From Spirochaetaceae bacterium (GTDB lineage: Bacteria > Spirochaetota > Leptospiria > Leptospirales > Leptonemataceae): a stretch of DNA of 64,000 bases. The notes beneath the pieces were generated by a model. The model saw only the letters and a list, made by a program, of their open reading frames with translations. It was not told the DNA's origin and ran no database searches. Both the position numbers and the translations under genes were made by a program. This document shows positions 17,366 to 26,152 of this stretch, in pieces. The stretch's first letter is position 1. Each line of letters begins with the position of its first letter. The DNA is taken from NCBI GenBank assembly GCA_002729885.1, contig PBUB01000002.1, positions 611,745 to 675,744 on the forward strand. Direction: 5' to 3'.

Positions 17366-17380
17366 ACTCCATAATGAGTA

Positions 17381-19030
17381 CTACCTGGTGGGGGTCAATT
17401 GGAATCGTTGGACACAGACTTTGTTGCATTGCATCCGAAAGCTACGACTGCGGTAGCCCGGGGCCTGGATTTCTGCGTAAAGAGTCTCATCCGGGACTAA
17501 AAAGACATGGATCTTTCCGTTTTGGTCAGCGCGAGGCCAGTTTTCCTGCTCAAACCAGGTTCTGGAGTTCAACACCAATCGGGCTTCTGGCAAGGGACGG
17601 CCGGATGGGTCCGTAATCTCCAGTTCCAGTCTGGGCCCGGACTTCAGGTTTTCAAGGGAGGCCAGAGAAACAGGCCGCATTCCGGCGATGGATTTCAGGG
17701 CATTTTCCCAGGAGGGAGTGGACATAGATCCCTCTACAATCAAAGCCATGGTGCCCAGTTCATGGTACAACCAGTCCTGATCTGTTCCATCCACGGAATA
17801 CAATTTCCTGGCAGCTTCGTACTGTCTTGTAGTACGGTAGCTGATTCCGTGGCGTGCGATAGTTGAAGCAAAGTATTTCGCCGGATCCGGATACGGGTTG
17901 GATGCTCCATCCGCTGTGTAGGGGAAGAGCACCCTGGTTGCGTAGGTATGAAAGGAAAAGGACATGAGAAACCGGTGCTTCCTGGCCAGGTCCATCATGG
18001 CTCTGGTTTCCGGCTCCGATCCAGGTTCTGGACCCCGATACTTATAGGACGCGGCCGATCCGCTGGATGCCAGGTTGTTCCAGGATTTCCAGTAGAACGG
18101 ATAGTTGCGATTTAGATCCACTCCGTTGGCATTCTTTCGTCCCATGTATCCACTGTGGTTCCAGAATCGATGAAGACCATCCGGGTTGACCATAGGAATA
18201 ATCCAGACCACGAAATTGTTCAGTATGTAGTCCCTTAGATCCGTTGGCATGTAGATGGAATGAGGATAGCAGGATTCATTCAACAATAGGCAGGCTACAT
18301 CCAGGGAGTAATCGATGCTCAGAACTTCCATCCCATGATGCCCTGAATTGAACATAAGAGATTTCTTCGCAGGACTGTAATTTCGACTGATCCTCAAAGC
18401 ATATATGGGGCGGTCCTGCACCGATGTGCCGATGCGAACTCGCTGAGCCAGAGTGGGATGCTGCCGCGCAAGATGGTTCAGGATTCGCTCCAGGATTTCA
18501 TTATCCTTGTAGCCGTTCATCCAGTCCCGGAATTGCCTGGAGCGTTTCCTGGCTTTCAGTCCTGGATCTACCCATAGAAAAGGGCCTCCGCTGAGAATGG
18601 CAAAACCGTTCTTGCGAAAGAATTGCTGATCTTCTTTGCGAACTTTGTAAATCTTTTCTGCACCATTGTCCTGTGCCAGCATCATGGGAGGTGCATCCCC
18701 CATCCGTTGCAGGCGCAGCACCTGACCCCGGGAGCCGCGAACAAATACAAAATGATCAAACCAGTGAACGTAGTCTGGCTCGTAACCCATGCTGTATCGA
18801 GGATCATCGCTGGAACCGTTAAACCAGGATTGTGCAGTCCAGTCCGGGATCCAATCGCTGAAATGAAAATCCCAACCGCTGCTTTCTGTCAGGCTTCTAC
18901 ATCCGCCAGCCAGCAGAAATACCAATAGAGTCATCAAAAAGAAAAACCCGGCAGAGCCGGGAAGCTGGGGAGTAGTGTTTGAAATGGATCGCCCGGGGGA
19001 GGGCGATCCAGGGAGAGAGTTTTGCGGCAT
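17381..19030 (-). CDS. M14 zinc carboxypeptidase, predicted lipoprotein
   Basis: About 549 residues from ATG 19030, which overlaps the transglycosylase stop (TAATG). A hydrophobic stretch ends in LLAGGC, a likely lipidation site at residue 44. The M14 zinc ligands are in GHHGMEVLS (HxxE) and the later His in FSFHTYATR; the substrate arginine region NANGVDLNRNYPF and the catalytic Glu in LIVEGS are present. The C-terminal 80 residues resemble a carboxypeptidase-regulatory beta-sandwich (DPSGRPLPEARL). It probably trims peptides or peptidoglycan stems in the periplasm. Oddity: codons 23-33 overlap an intrinsic-terminator-like hairpin, so ATG 18934 is an alternative start, though it would leave a signal peptide with no basic residue. 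Confidence 0.85.
   Translation of the reverse strand: MPQNSLPGSPSPGRSISNTTPQLPGSAGFFFLMTLLVFLLAGGCRSLTESSGWDFHFSDWIPDWTAQSWFNGSSDDPRYSMGYEPDYVHWFDHFVFVRGSRGQVLRLQRMGDAPPMMLAQDNGAEKIYKVRKEDQQFFRKNGFAILSGGPFLWVDPGLKARKRSRQFRDWMNGYKDNEILERILNHLARQHPTLAQRVRIGTSVQDRPIYALRISRNYSPAKKSLMFNSGHHGMEVLSIDYSLDVACLLLNESCYPHSIYMPTDLRDYILNNFVVWIIPMVNPDGLHRFWNHSGYMGRKNANGVDLNRNYPFYWKSWNNLASSGSAASYKYRGPEPGSEPETRAMMDLARKHRFLMSFSFHTYATRVLFPYTADGASNPYPDPAKYFASTIARHGISYRTTRQYEAARKLYSVDGTDQDWLYHELGTMALIVEGSMSTPSWENALKSIAGMRPVSLASLENLKSGPRLELEITDPSGRPLPEARLVLNSRTWFEQENWPRADQNGKIHVFLVPDETLYAEIQAPGYRSRSFRMQCNKVCVQRFQLTPTR
18936..18961 (-). terminator. Intrinsic-terminator-like hairpin inside the 5' end of the M14 gene
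   Basis: On the minus strand CCCGGC-TCT-GCCGGG is followed directly by TTTTTCTTTTT. This is a textbook rho-independent terminator, but it lies in the first 33 codons of the M14 peptidase frame and ends two bases before an in-frame ATG. Confidence 0.7.
18986..19009 (-). promoter_or_regulatory. Second hairpin ahead of the terminator-like hairpin
   Basis: Perfect 9-bp inverted repeat GGATCGCCC / GGGCGATCC with a 6-base loop, 24 bp upstream (minus strand) of the terminator-like hairpin. Both lie between the transglycosylase stop and the M14 signal sequence. Confidence 0.6.
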
Positions 19031-19722
19031 TAATCCACCGACTTTTCAGATGCGGGCCCTTTCTGCAAGTAGGCAAGCCTCTGCTCTTCAGAAATCTGAG
19101 AGAAGGCAATCTCTTGCTCGGTGCGAGCCTTTCTATAGTGGCGACGGATTTTGATCCAGTATCGCTCGATGTAATACCCTCTGGAAACGTTTCCTGGACC
19201 GGCATTGTAGGAGAGAGCAACCAGTCTTGGATCCTTCATTTCCTCAAAGAGGAAGTTCAGATAGGTAACGCCCAGACGAACATTCAGATCGGTGTCATGA
19301 AGTTGATTTAGATCGGCGCCGGTGTTGTATTTTACATTCATCCAGCGCACGGTATCATACATAAGCTGCATATATCCGCGAGCATTGGCGCTGGATACAG
19401 CATACTTCTTAAAAGTGGATTCAGTTTCGATGAAGGCTGTTACCAGCAATTCAGGCTCTACAGGCTCTCCATCGATTTTTGCGCTTTCCGGTATACGGAG
19501 GTTGCGAGAATGCTTCATTATGGCCCGTGCCAGAGCATCGCTTTCGGCGGGTTCTACGGCCGGGTTGTATTTTTGAATGTAATCCGCAAGAAACGCATAA
19601 TGGGGATCTTCTACAGAAATGGCATCCGCTTCGGATCCTCTGGTATCCAGGTGGCGTCCCACAACAAAGGCTACAATGAGCAGGGGAGCTGTAATCATAA
19701 GTCTAATCTTCGGGCTTTTCAT
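19030..19722 (-). CDS. Lytic transglycosylase (SLT domain)
   Basis: 230 residues from ATG 19722, preceded by an ideal AGGAGG site. The N-terminal 25 residues hold a signal anchor or signal peptide (KSPKIRLMITAPLLIVAFVVG). The SLT fold occupies about 60-190: the catalytic Glu in FIETESTF, then SSANARGYMQLMY and the motif ALSYNAGPGNV. It cleaves the glycan strands of peptidoglycan, releasing 1,6-anhydro-muropeptides. It is translationally coupled to the M14 peptidase, suggesting joint cell-wall turnover. A basic C-terminal helix (IKIRRHYRKARTEQE) extends past the domain. Confidence 0.93.
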   Translation of the reverse strand: MKSPKIRLMITAPLLIVAFVVGRHLDTRGSEADAISVEDPHYAFLADYIQKYNPAVEPAESDALARAIMKHSRNLRIPESAKIDGEPVEPELLVTAFIETESTFKKYAVSSANARGYMQLMYDTVRWMNVKYNTGADLNQLHDTDLNVRLGVTYLNFLFEEMKDPRLVALSYNAGPGNVSRGYYIERYWIKIRRHYRKARTEQEIAFSQISEEQRLAYLQKGPASEKSVD

Positions 19723-19749
19723 ATTGGCCTCCTGACCTGGTATGGTGCG

Positions 19750-21480
19750 TTGCACCACTGTCTGGTCAGATTTTTTTGCGGCGCACTACGGTCCAGTACT
19801 TTTTGTATCGGTTTATTGGCCTGCATGTTGAGCCTTTCCGGGCCCCTGTTTTCCGAAAATGAGCCGGATTGGCGGCCAAAACCCGGTTTGAAGGAAGAAT
19901 TTGGCATCTCAGCCAGGAATTCCGGGCCCCATCTCGGAACTGGCGAAACGGAAAAAAAAATCCAGGATTCCGAAAAATCGGGAATTTCACGGATAAATCC
20001 GGGGATCTGGCCGGTGGATTCCGAGGAATCGGCCTCAGTTGAGGCGGAGCAGCGCAAAAATCCATCCCGGGAATATGCCTGGACCGGATTGCCCTACTGG
20101 GATCCCGGTCAAGGAAGTGGGTTTCAGCCTCTGTATTCCTTTCAGGCACTGGGAGCGTCCGATGCCGGGGGAACGGAAAAGCCGTTTCACAGAGCCTCCG
20201 GCAGCCGGGGGGAGCTAATTCTGGGAGGGGATTATGCTTCCCGGGAATTTGGCGTTCTGATTCTGGGAGCGGCCCTGGGGCAGGACAGTCTGGTATCCAG
20301 ACAATCCCAGGGGGGCCTTTATACAGGGATGTTCTGGATGGGCTCTCCCTCCATTTCCTGGCCTCGGCCTGGTGAGGATTCGTTCTGGCTAAGGGCCGGC
20401 TATCAGCCCATGGAGTCCGATTCTCTGGGTTTGCTCTATAGTGTGCGTGCCCCGGCTGTGAGCGCCGGGCAGCAATTTCGACTGGGGTCCGGGCCCCTTA
20501 TGGGCTTTCAGCTACATGCACTGGATCTGTCCGATTCCCATCCGTATTATTCTACCTCACAGAGAACCGGCGAGGCACGTTACTATGGAGGAGAGTTATC
20601 TTTTTTTTATGCAGGATGGCTTCTGGAGTTCAGCTACGGAAATTACAGGCTGAATGGGCGCAGTGCTCGGGCCGAAGGCCGATGGCAGGATCTGATTCTC
20701 TGGGAGGGTCAAAGTGCATTGCCAGCCCAGTACGTGCATTACTCGGGGCTGGCCCTGGGCTATTCAGGAGATACCTGGAACCTGGATCTGCAATTCTACA
20801 GATCCCACGGTCAGCAATCCGCCAGAACTGCCTACGGAGGAGAGGAGTTCCTGTCTCGCAAAACCATTCGAGGATGGATGGCTGCAGGACAGCTTATCTG
20901 GAATTTTATTCCGGAGCACAATCTGGGGCTATCCGGGCTGGGTAGTTCCAGGCAGAGAAAGGATGCCGAGGATTTTCATGGCTTTGCTCCTTTGAGCCCG
21001 GTGCCACGGCTCCTGGGAGGCATTGGCTCCATTCTGATTTCTGCTCGTCCTCCTTTTGATCAAAGTCATCCGCTTTCGAATAGAAGGTTCTACGATTCCT
21101 TTCCCTCTTCGCACAGAAGCGAAAATGGACGAAATGTAAACGAAGGAGTTGTGGAGCATGATTTGCTGGTTCCGGATCATGCCAATCGAGGGATTCGCAT
21201 GGGTGGACTTTCCTGGGAACACCTGGTCTTTTCCAGATGGTCCGTTGAAGGATATCTGTCTGTTTATTTGAATCGGGCTGAATTCAAGGAAGCCCAGGGG
21301 ACGGAAGGTGTTCTGGTGCTGGATCTGCATCTGGATAACATGAACCTTACATTTAGTGCAGCAGGTGCTTACATCAGTCCCTCTGCCGAGACGCCGGACC
21401 CTTATACCGGGTTCATACCTTCTGCAAAAAGAAGATATTTTTCCAGGTACGCATTCTACTTTATACTACCGCTTTCGTAA
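19750..21480 (+). CDS. Predicted outer-membrane beta-barrel-type protein
   Basis: About 577 residues. The frame runs further upstream but there it overlaps the transglycosylase on the other strand. The likely start is a TTG near 19750, giving a signal peptide (STFCIGLLACMLSLSGPLFS); ATG 19825 is an alternative but truncates it. No ribosome-binding site is clear, and a run of seven T at 19771-19777 could allow slippage from an out-of-frame ATG at 19742. The mature N-terminus is polar (about 100 residues). The remainder alternates short aromatic-rich amphipathic strands (WLLEFSYGNYRL, LALGYSGDTWNLDLQFY) and ends in YAFYFILPLS, typical of a barrel. No family is recognised. Confidence 0.65.
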   Translation: MHHCLVRFFCGALRSSTFCIGLLACMLSLSGPLFSENEPDWRPKPGLKEEFGISARNSGPHLGTGETEKKIQDSEKSGISRINPGIWPVDSEESASVEAEQRKNPSREYAWTGLPYWDPGQGSGFQPLYSFQALGASDAGGTEKPFHRASGSRGELILGGDYASREFGVLILGAALGQDSLVSRQSQGGLYTGMFWMGSPSISWPRPGEDSFWLRAGYQPMESDSLGLLYSVRAPAVSAGQQFRLGSGPLMGFQLHALDLSDSHPYYSTSQRTGEARYYGGELSFFYAGWLLEFSYGNYRLNGRSARAEGRWQDLILWEGQSALPAQYVHYSGLALGYSGDTWNLDLQFYRSHGQQSARTAYGGEEFLSRKTIRGWMAAGQLIWNFIPEHNLGLSGLGSSRQRKDAEDFHGFAPLSPVPRLLGGIGSILISARPPFDQSHPLSNRRFYDSFPSSHRSENGRNVNEGVVEHDLLVPDHANRGIRMGGLSWEHLVFSRWSVEGYLSVYLNRAEFKEAQGTEGVLVLDLHLDNMNLTFSAAGAYISPSAETPDPYTGFIPSAKRRYFSRYAFYFILPLS

Positions 21481-21557
21481 GAAAAACAAGAACGAAGCCC
21501 ATCCGGCCTATGTCTAAAAACGGTCTGGAAGCAACCGGGCCACAACAGGAGTCTAGA

Positions 21558-22154
21558 ATGAGAAATCGAAACTACTTATCTATGAAACTGGTTCCGGCAC
21601 TCTGCCTGGCGCTGGTCTTTTCTATCGCTTCCGCGCATGCAGAATCTGTTCAGGAGCGTTTTACCCTGGACCGGGCCCGCAGCTCTATCGAATTTTTCGT
21701 AGATGCAAAGCTTGTGGATGTAAAAGGTTCCTTTCGCAGTTTTCGTCTGGATCAGTTTTCTTTCGACGGAAGCAATCCCGAGTCCCTGAAAGGTGGCCTG
21801 GTTATCTGGCCTGCTTCCGTTTTTACCAGGGATAAGGACAGGGATGAGCATCTAAGGCAGGATGATTTTTTCTGGGTGGAGAAATATCCTACTTCAAAAA
21901 TCACGCTTCAAAAGGTTCAGAAGAGATCTGATGGTCTATATGACTTTGTGTTTAACATGCAAATTCGCGACAAAGTCAAGCAGTACACAGTTCCAACGAA
22001 GGTGGCCAATGTCAATGACCATGTATACGTAGAAGGTAGCTTCTTTGTGGATCGTAGCGATTTTGATCTAAACGGTGAACATATTGCCAATCTGGTAATG
22101 AATAACCAGGTAGAATTGAAATACATCATCGCTTTAAAAGATAATTCAAAATAA
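21558..22154 (+). CDS. YceI family periplasmic protein
   Basis: 198 residues. ATG 21558 has AGGAG seven bases upstream and opens a signal peptide ending SIASAHA. The mature part follows the YceI lipocalin-like barrel: FTLDRARSSIEFFVDAKL near the start, GSFRSFRLD, and later YPTSKITLQK and GSFFVDRSDFDL. YceI proteins bind isoprenoid lipids such as octaprenyl compounds; many are induced by stress. The ligand here is unknown. A likely terminator hairpin follows. Confidence 0.88.
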   Translation: MRNRNYLSMKLVPALCLALVFSIASAHAESVQERFTLDRARSSIEFFVDAKLVDVKGSFRSFRLDQFSFDGSNPESLKGGLVIWPASVFTRDKDRDEHLRQDDFFWVEKYPTSKITLQKVQKRSDGLYDFVFNMQIRDKVKQYTVPTKVANVNDHVYVEGSFFVDRSDFDLNGEHIANLVMNNQVELKYIIALKDNSK

Positions 22155-22161
22155 GATCAGA

Positions 22162-22196
22162 CGGCAGGGTCTTCGGGATACGCCAAGCCCCTGCCG
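22162..22196 (+). terminator. Candidate terminator after the yceI-like gene
   Basis: Perfect 8-bp inverted repeat CGGCAGGG / CCCTGCCG, loop 19 bases, 8 bp after the stop codon. Only a weak T-rich tail follows. Confidence 0.45.
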
Positions 22197-22304
22197 GCGT
22201 CGATTTATCGGGACGGACCTCTATCTGGCTCTCGCTGAAGGCAACAGCCCCTTTAATTCTCGTTAGTCCGGCGCAATCTCTTGCATGACAAACAGGATAC
22301 AGCC

Positions 22305-24257
22305 ATGTCTAGAAAAACAGAATCATATACCCCGCGCTCGTTTTCAGGAGCTCAATCATTCGGTGTTAGAGCTCGTTTCCGCTTCTGGCCAGGCAGGATC
22401 CTCGCATCTGTAATCATTATTTCACTTTTTTCCCTGAAGGTAGATGGTGCGCCGGTAGGGGAAAAATCTTCTATCGCAGTCCATTCACTTACCGTGGAGG
22501 GCGGCGCGGACCTCGCCTACCTGGGTCTGGATGCATCCGGACAGCCAATCTATGCCACCGTCAGCTATGCCGATGGAAACCTTCAATATTACACTGTGGC
22601 CTCCGATGGACTCCAGGGCGAAGGAATGCGCATCGACTATTATCAGGGCAAGGATCTGGGAAAGCGCATCGTAAGCGAAACCAGATCCTCAATCAATATG
22701 CCCATAGGAAATGGCAGTCCCCATGAGCAGGTGCCCCGGGATGACTTCAGCTTGCGGGCCTACGGTGTTCTAAAGGTAAATCGTAGCGGAACCTATACAT
22801 TTATTACCAGAAGTGATGATGGAGTGCGATTGTACATAAATGGTCGCCGAATCATCGACGAATGGAGAGGGATGGGAACTACAGAGTTTCGCTCATCGGT
22901 GAATCTGGTGGCCGGGCAGAGTTACAAAATTCAGCTGGATTATTTTGAGCAGGGCGGCCCCGGGCATCTGGAATTGCTCTGGCAACGACCCGGAAGTGAA
23001 ACACCTTCGCATTTAAGCAAAACAGGCACACTGAGCTCTACAGCACTCCTGGTGCGAGAGGAAGAAGGTATACAGGAATCCTGGCAGGCAGAGTACTTCA
23101 AAGGGCGAAACTTTGAACAGAGCAAGCTCAAAAGATCCGAAGCCTTTATAGATCATGACTTTAATAAGTCTTCGGCTGCGCCCTCGGTACCGCGAGAAAA
23201 CTTCTCTGCTCGGTGGACTGGCCGGCTGAAGATAAAAACTCCAGGGGAATACACATTCTATACTACAAGCGATGACGGAGTTCGACTCTATATAAACGGA
23301 CAGCTAATAATTGATGAGTGGAGGGGCATGGCTCCCACAGAACACTCCGGAACCGTACAGCTACAGTCCGATGCCGATGTTCTACTGGAATATTTTCAGG
23401 GAGGAGGCGGAGCCAGTATTCAGCTGGAATGGCAGGGGCCTGATTCATCGCGGAGAATGCTGGGGCCGGCCGGTGGGTTTCGCGCCATCAATCTGGAAGC
23501 ACCGCCCTTTTCTCGCAGAGTATTCAGCGTTAAACCATCCAACGGCGATTTAAGTCGCAATCGTCCACTTTCTCTGGCTGTTCTGGCCGGCGGGATTCAA
23601 TCAGATATTACAATGCTTGAAATTGCTCCGGACGGTTCTGTGCGAAGAACCGGGCCCATTAGTGGGCCATCCGAAATGCAGGCTTCTCTGCATACTTCTG
23701 GTTTGATTTTTTTCGATGGAGAAGATATTCGTATACAGCCCCTATCCGGCGCTCAAGCGGGCCAGTCTGTGCCGGATCGAGTCATTCTATCGGAGATACC
23801 TGTGAGTATCTGTTCTTCCGGCTCCATCATAACGCACCAGGACATCGTTACTGCGGATGCAAACCTGAATTCTGTGAAAAGGCACTCCCTGGAAGATATC
23901 CTAAGATCAGGGGATTCCGATGAGCAGAGTGGGCCGGTGGCCGCTGCATGCTCGGTAAATAAATTCTGGGTAATGACCGGCGATAGTTTCTATAGTCTTA
24001 CTTTTTCGGGACAGAAGTGGAGTAGCCAGGTAGTGGAATTGCCCCCGGAGATTTTACAGGCTCAGTTCGGTAATCTTCGTGGACTGCAGATTCTTTCGGA
24101 TGGGCCTCCGATGTTCGCATATGGAAAGTATGTGTTTCGATGGAAGGGCAAGCTGGAAATACTCTTTGAAGGTCAGGGAGAGCTATCCTGCGTCTCTGGA
24201 CCGCAAATGGTATGTCTGGATAGTGATGCTGGCCGTATCTGGCAGCTGCGACTATAG
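22305..24257 (+). CDS. Exported protein with two tandem PA14 domains
   Basis: 650 residues. ATG 22305 has AGGA seven bases upstream. A basic N-terminus leads to a hydrophobic stretch (ILASVIIISLFSLKVDGAP), a late-placed signal peptide or anchor. Two PA14 domains follow, at about 90-235 and 255-385. Both share the core TFxTxSDDGVRLYING and IIDEWRGM, indicating internal duplication. PA14 domains often bind carbohydrate through an Asp-Asp-Gly loop, seen in each copy as SDDGV. The C-terminal 260 residues look like a degenerate beta-propeller with many short strands and no clear motif. It is likely a surface carbohydrate-binding or adhesion protein. Confidence 0.8.
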   Translation: MSRKTESYTPRSFSGAQSFGVRARFRFWPGRILASVIIISLFSLKVDGAPVGEKSSIAVHSLTVEGGADLAYLGLDASGQPIYATVSYADGNLQYYTVASDGLQGEGMRIDYYQGKDLGKRIVSETRSSINMPIGNGSPHEQVPRDDFSLRAYGVLKVNRSGTYTFITRSDDGVRLYINGRRIIDEWRGMGTTEFRSSVNLVAGQSYKIQLDYFEQGGPGHLELLWQRPGSETPSHLSKTGTLSSTALLVREEEGIQESWQAEYFKGRNFEQSKLKRSEAFIDHDFNKSSAAPSVPRENFSARWTGRLKIKTPGEYTFYTTSDDGVRLYINGQLIIDEWRGMAPTEHSGTVQLQSDADVLLEYFQGGGGASIQLEWQGPDSSRRMLGPAGGFRAINLEAPPFSRRVFSVKPSNGDLSRNRPLSLAVLAGGIQSDITMLEIAPDGSVRRTGPISGPSEMQASLHTSGLIFFDGEDIRIQPLSGAQAGQSVPDRVILSEIPVSICSSGSIITHQDIVTADANLNSVKRHSLEDILRSGDSDEQSGPVAAACSVNKFWVMTGDSFYSLTFSGQKWSSQVVELPPEILQAQFGNLRGLQILSDGPPMFAYGKYVFRWKGKLEILFEGQGELSCVSGPQMVCLDSDAGRIWQLRL

Positions 24258-24332
24258 CGTCTCTGTCATCCAGCGGGCAATCCGGGAATGGGCGAAAACG
24301 ATTTCGACCAGAAAATGATCTACTGGCAAGGG

Positions 24333-25328
24333 TTACCAGCTACCCGAAGCTCCTCCGCCTCCGAAACTTCCTCCTCCGCCGGAGAAGCTACTGGATGAGC
24401 TAAACCCTGAACTGAAGCTGGAACTGGAGCTGGAATAGGAACTGCCGGAGGAGCTGAAGGAACCTGAACTTGAACCGGAGCCACCCCCGGCCTGGGCCGC
24501 GGTCATTACGGTTCCAAAAATACCGATGAAGAATGAAATTATGCCGGAAGCGAACAGGCCAAAGGCCCAGTTGTCGCTGGCCAAATAGACAAAGTACGCC
24601 ACCAGCGCAGCTATAATGAAGTTGGTAATGGCCAGCCATCGACCAACAAGCAACGGCACCAGAACACCCACCAGGGTGAATATTCCGCCTATCAGAGAGA
24701 ATACCGAAAACAGGATGAGCTCGTCTTCTGATTTCTGCACTGGTTCAGGCAACTCTTCGCCTCGGATAATCTTATCCAGTGTGGTTACGGCATCCTCGAT
24801 ACCTGCGGCAAAATTCCCGGCTCGAAAGGCCGGAACGATTCTGTCCTGGATAATGCGATTGGCCACTGCGTCTGGAATGGCTCCTTCCAGGCCATAGCCT
24901 ACTTCGATGCGCACCTTTCTGTCGTCTCTGGCAACAATGAGCACAACACCATCATCCACGTCTTTGCGGCCCACTGCAAGAGTTTCGGCGACACGAATTC
25001 CATATTCTTCGATGGACTCTGCGCCTGTAGTGGGAATAATGATTACAACTACCTGGGCCCCTTTCTCCTCTTCCAGCTTCTTGAGTGTCTGATTCAGTTG
25101 GGCCCGGGTATCTGCTTCCAGCATGTTCACCGAATCGTAAACATGCTCTGTTACCTCCGGCACAGGCAGGGGCTCGGCCATAAGCGTAGATGATGCGGCC
25201 CAGCTCAATGCTATCAGAAGTAGCAGTCCGGCGAAAAATCGCCCTATGCCGCTTCCAATACAACCCGCTCGGCTCCGTCTTTGCTCACCTGGATCTATTC
25301 TGGTTTCTATTGCGGGCCGAATCATCAT
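24333..25328 (-). CDS. TPM-domain membrane protein with Ser/Gly-rich tail
   Basis: 331 residues. A signal peptide (about 28-51) precedes a TPM domain (about 60-195) with YDSVNMLEADTRAQL, VVVIIIPTTG, IEEYGIRVAE and IEVGYGLEGAIPD. Three membrane segments follow (about 205-275), then a low-complexity tail of Ser and Gly ending FGGGGASGSW. The architecture matches YgcG-type proteins. The eponymous TPM domain (TLP18.3/Psb32/MOLO-1) has phosphatase activity in plants; its bacterial role is unsettled. A paralogous TPM lipoprotein lies 46 bp upstream on the same strand. Confidence 0.85.
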   Translation of the reverse strand: MMIRPAIETRIDPGEQRRSRAGCIGSGIGRFFAGLLLLIALSWAASSTLMAEPLPVPEVTEHVYDSVNMLEADTRAQLNQTLKKLEEEKGAQVVVIIIPTTGAESIEEYGIRVAETLAVGRKDVDDGVVLIVARDDRKVRIEVGYGLEGAIPDAVANRIIQDRIVPAFRAGNFAAGIEDAVTTLDKIIRGEELPEPVQKSEDELILFSVFSLIGGIFTLVGVLVPLLVGRWLAITNFIIAALVAYFVYLASDNWAFGLFASGIISFFIGIFGTVMTAAQAGGGSGSSSGSFSSSGSSYSSSSSSFSSGFSSSSSFSGGGGSFGGGGASGSW

Positions 25329-25374
25329 ATCTGAATGCTAGTTCTTTCGGTGGAATTGCAATTAATTTTCGGCT

Positions 25375-25959
25375 TCATTCTGGCCTCCATTGTTCCGGTG
25401 TCTTCTCTTCTATTATAGAGGCCATTTCCAGGGCTCCGTTCAAGAGCCCCTCAAAGTAGCGACCACGAATAAAGCTGGGCATCATGAAGCTATCGATGAC
25501 TGTCTGAGCCATATCGTTGGTGAAAAATGTATTGGTTCCGTATCCCAGCTCGATTCGAACTCTTCTGTCCTGTATGGCCAGAACAATGGCCGATCCATCG
25601 TCATAGCCAGCCCGGCCAATTTTCCATGCCTGCATAACAGCCAGGGAATAATCCTCAATGGACCTCTCCCCCGTAGTAGGCACGATCAATATTACCAGTT
25701 GTGCGCCAGTCCTTTCCTCCAGTATTCTGGAGATTTCGCTGAGCTCTTCGATTTCATCCGAGGAAAGCAATCCTGCATAATCGTTTATCCGTCCCTTTAG
25801 CTCCGGAATTTCTGAAGATATCCAGACTTCCGTCTGAACAGACTGCATTGACCTATTGCAGGACGATAGGCCAGGCAGAAGCAGGACGGATACGATGATA
25901 AGCGAAGTAAGACGCAGCCAATGAGAAGGGGCAGGGTTCAGATTAATAGGAGAGCGCAC
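25375..25959 (-). CDS. TPM-domain lipoprotein
   Basis: 194 residues. A signal sequence ends LLPGLSSC, a good lipobox with Cys34. The TPM domain (about 58-185) parallels the downstream paralogue: INDYAGLLSSDEI, LVILIVPTTGERSIEDYS and VRIELGYGTNTFF, where the usual LEGxxPD is replaced. There is no membrane or Ser/Gly tail. The pair probably arose by tandem duplication and may act together at the periplasmic face of a membrane. Confidence 0.85.
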   Translation of the reverse strand: MRSPINLNPAPSHWLRLTSLIIVSVLLLPGLSSCNRSMQSVQTEVWISSEIPELKGRINDYAGLLSSDEIEELSEISRILEERTGAQLVILIVPTTGERSIEDYSLAVMQAWKIGRAGYDDGSAIVLAIQDRRVRIELGYGTNTFFTNDMAQTVIDSFMMPSFIRGRYFEGLLNGALEMASIIEEKTPEQWRPE

Positions 25960-26152
25960 CGGGTTATCTTTACTATCGATCGAGCAATTGGATAGAAGAT
26001 TTTTTGCATATCAGGAATCCCCCATAAAGGGTGATGCAAAATGAGCCGGATCTGGATTCGAATCCAGGTCTGATACCCACAGAGCAATCGCAAGGATTAG
26101 CAGGCAATATCTGGAGATAGCAAGCATACGATGGACGGAGTCAGTCCACGTT

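Noticed and set aside
26011-26152. Small hydrophobic minus-strand ORF after the DUF1501 gene
   Set aside because: A 38-codon frame from 26129 could be a membrane peptide, but it lacks a ribosome-binding site and overlaps nothing conserved.
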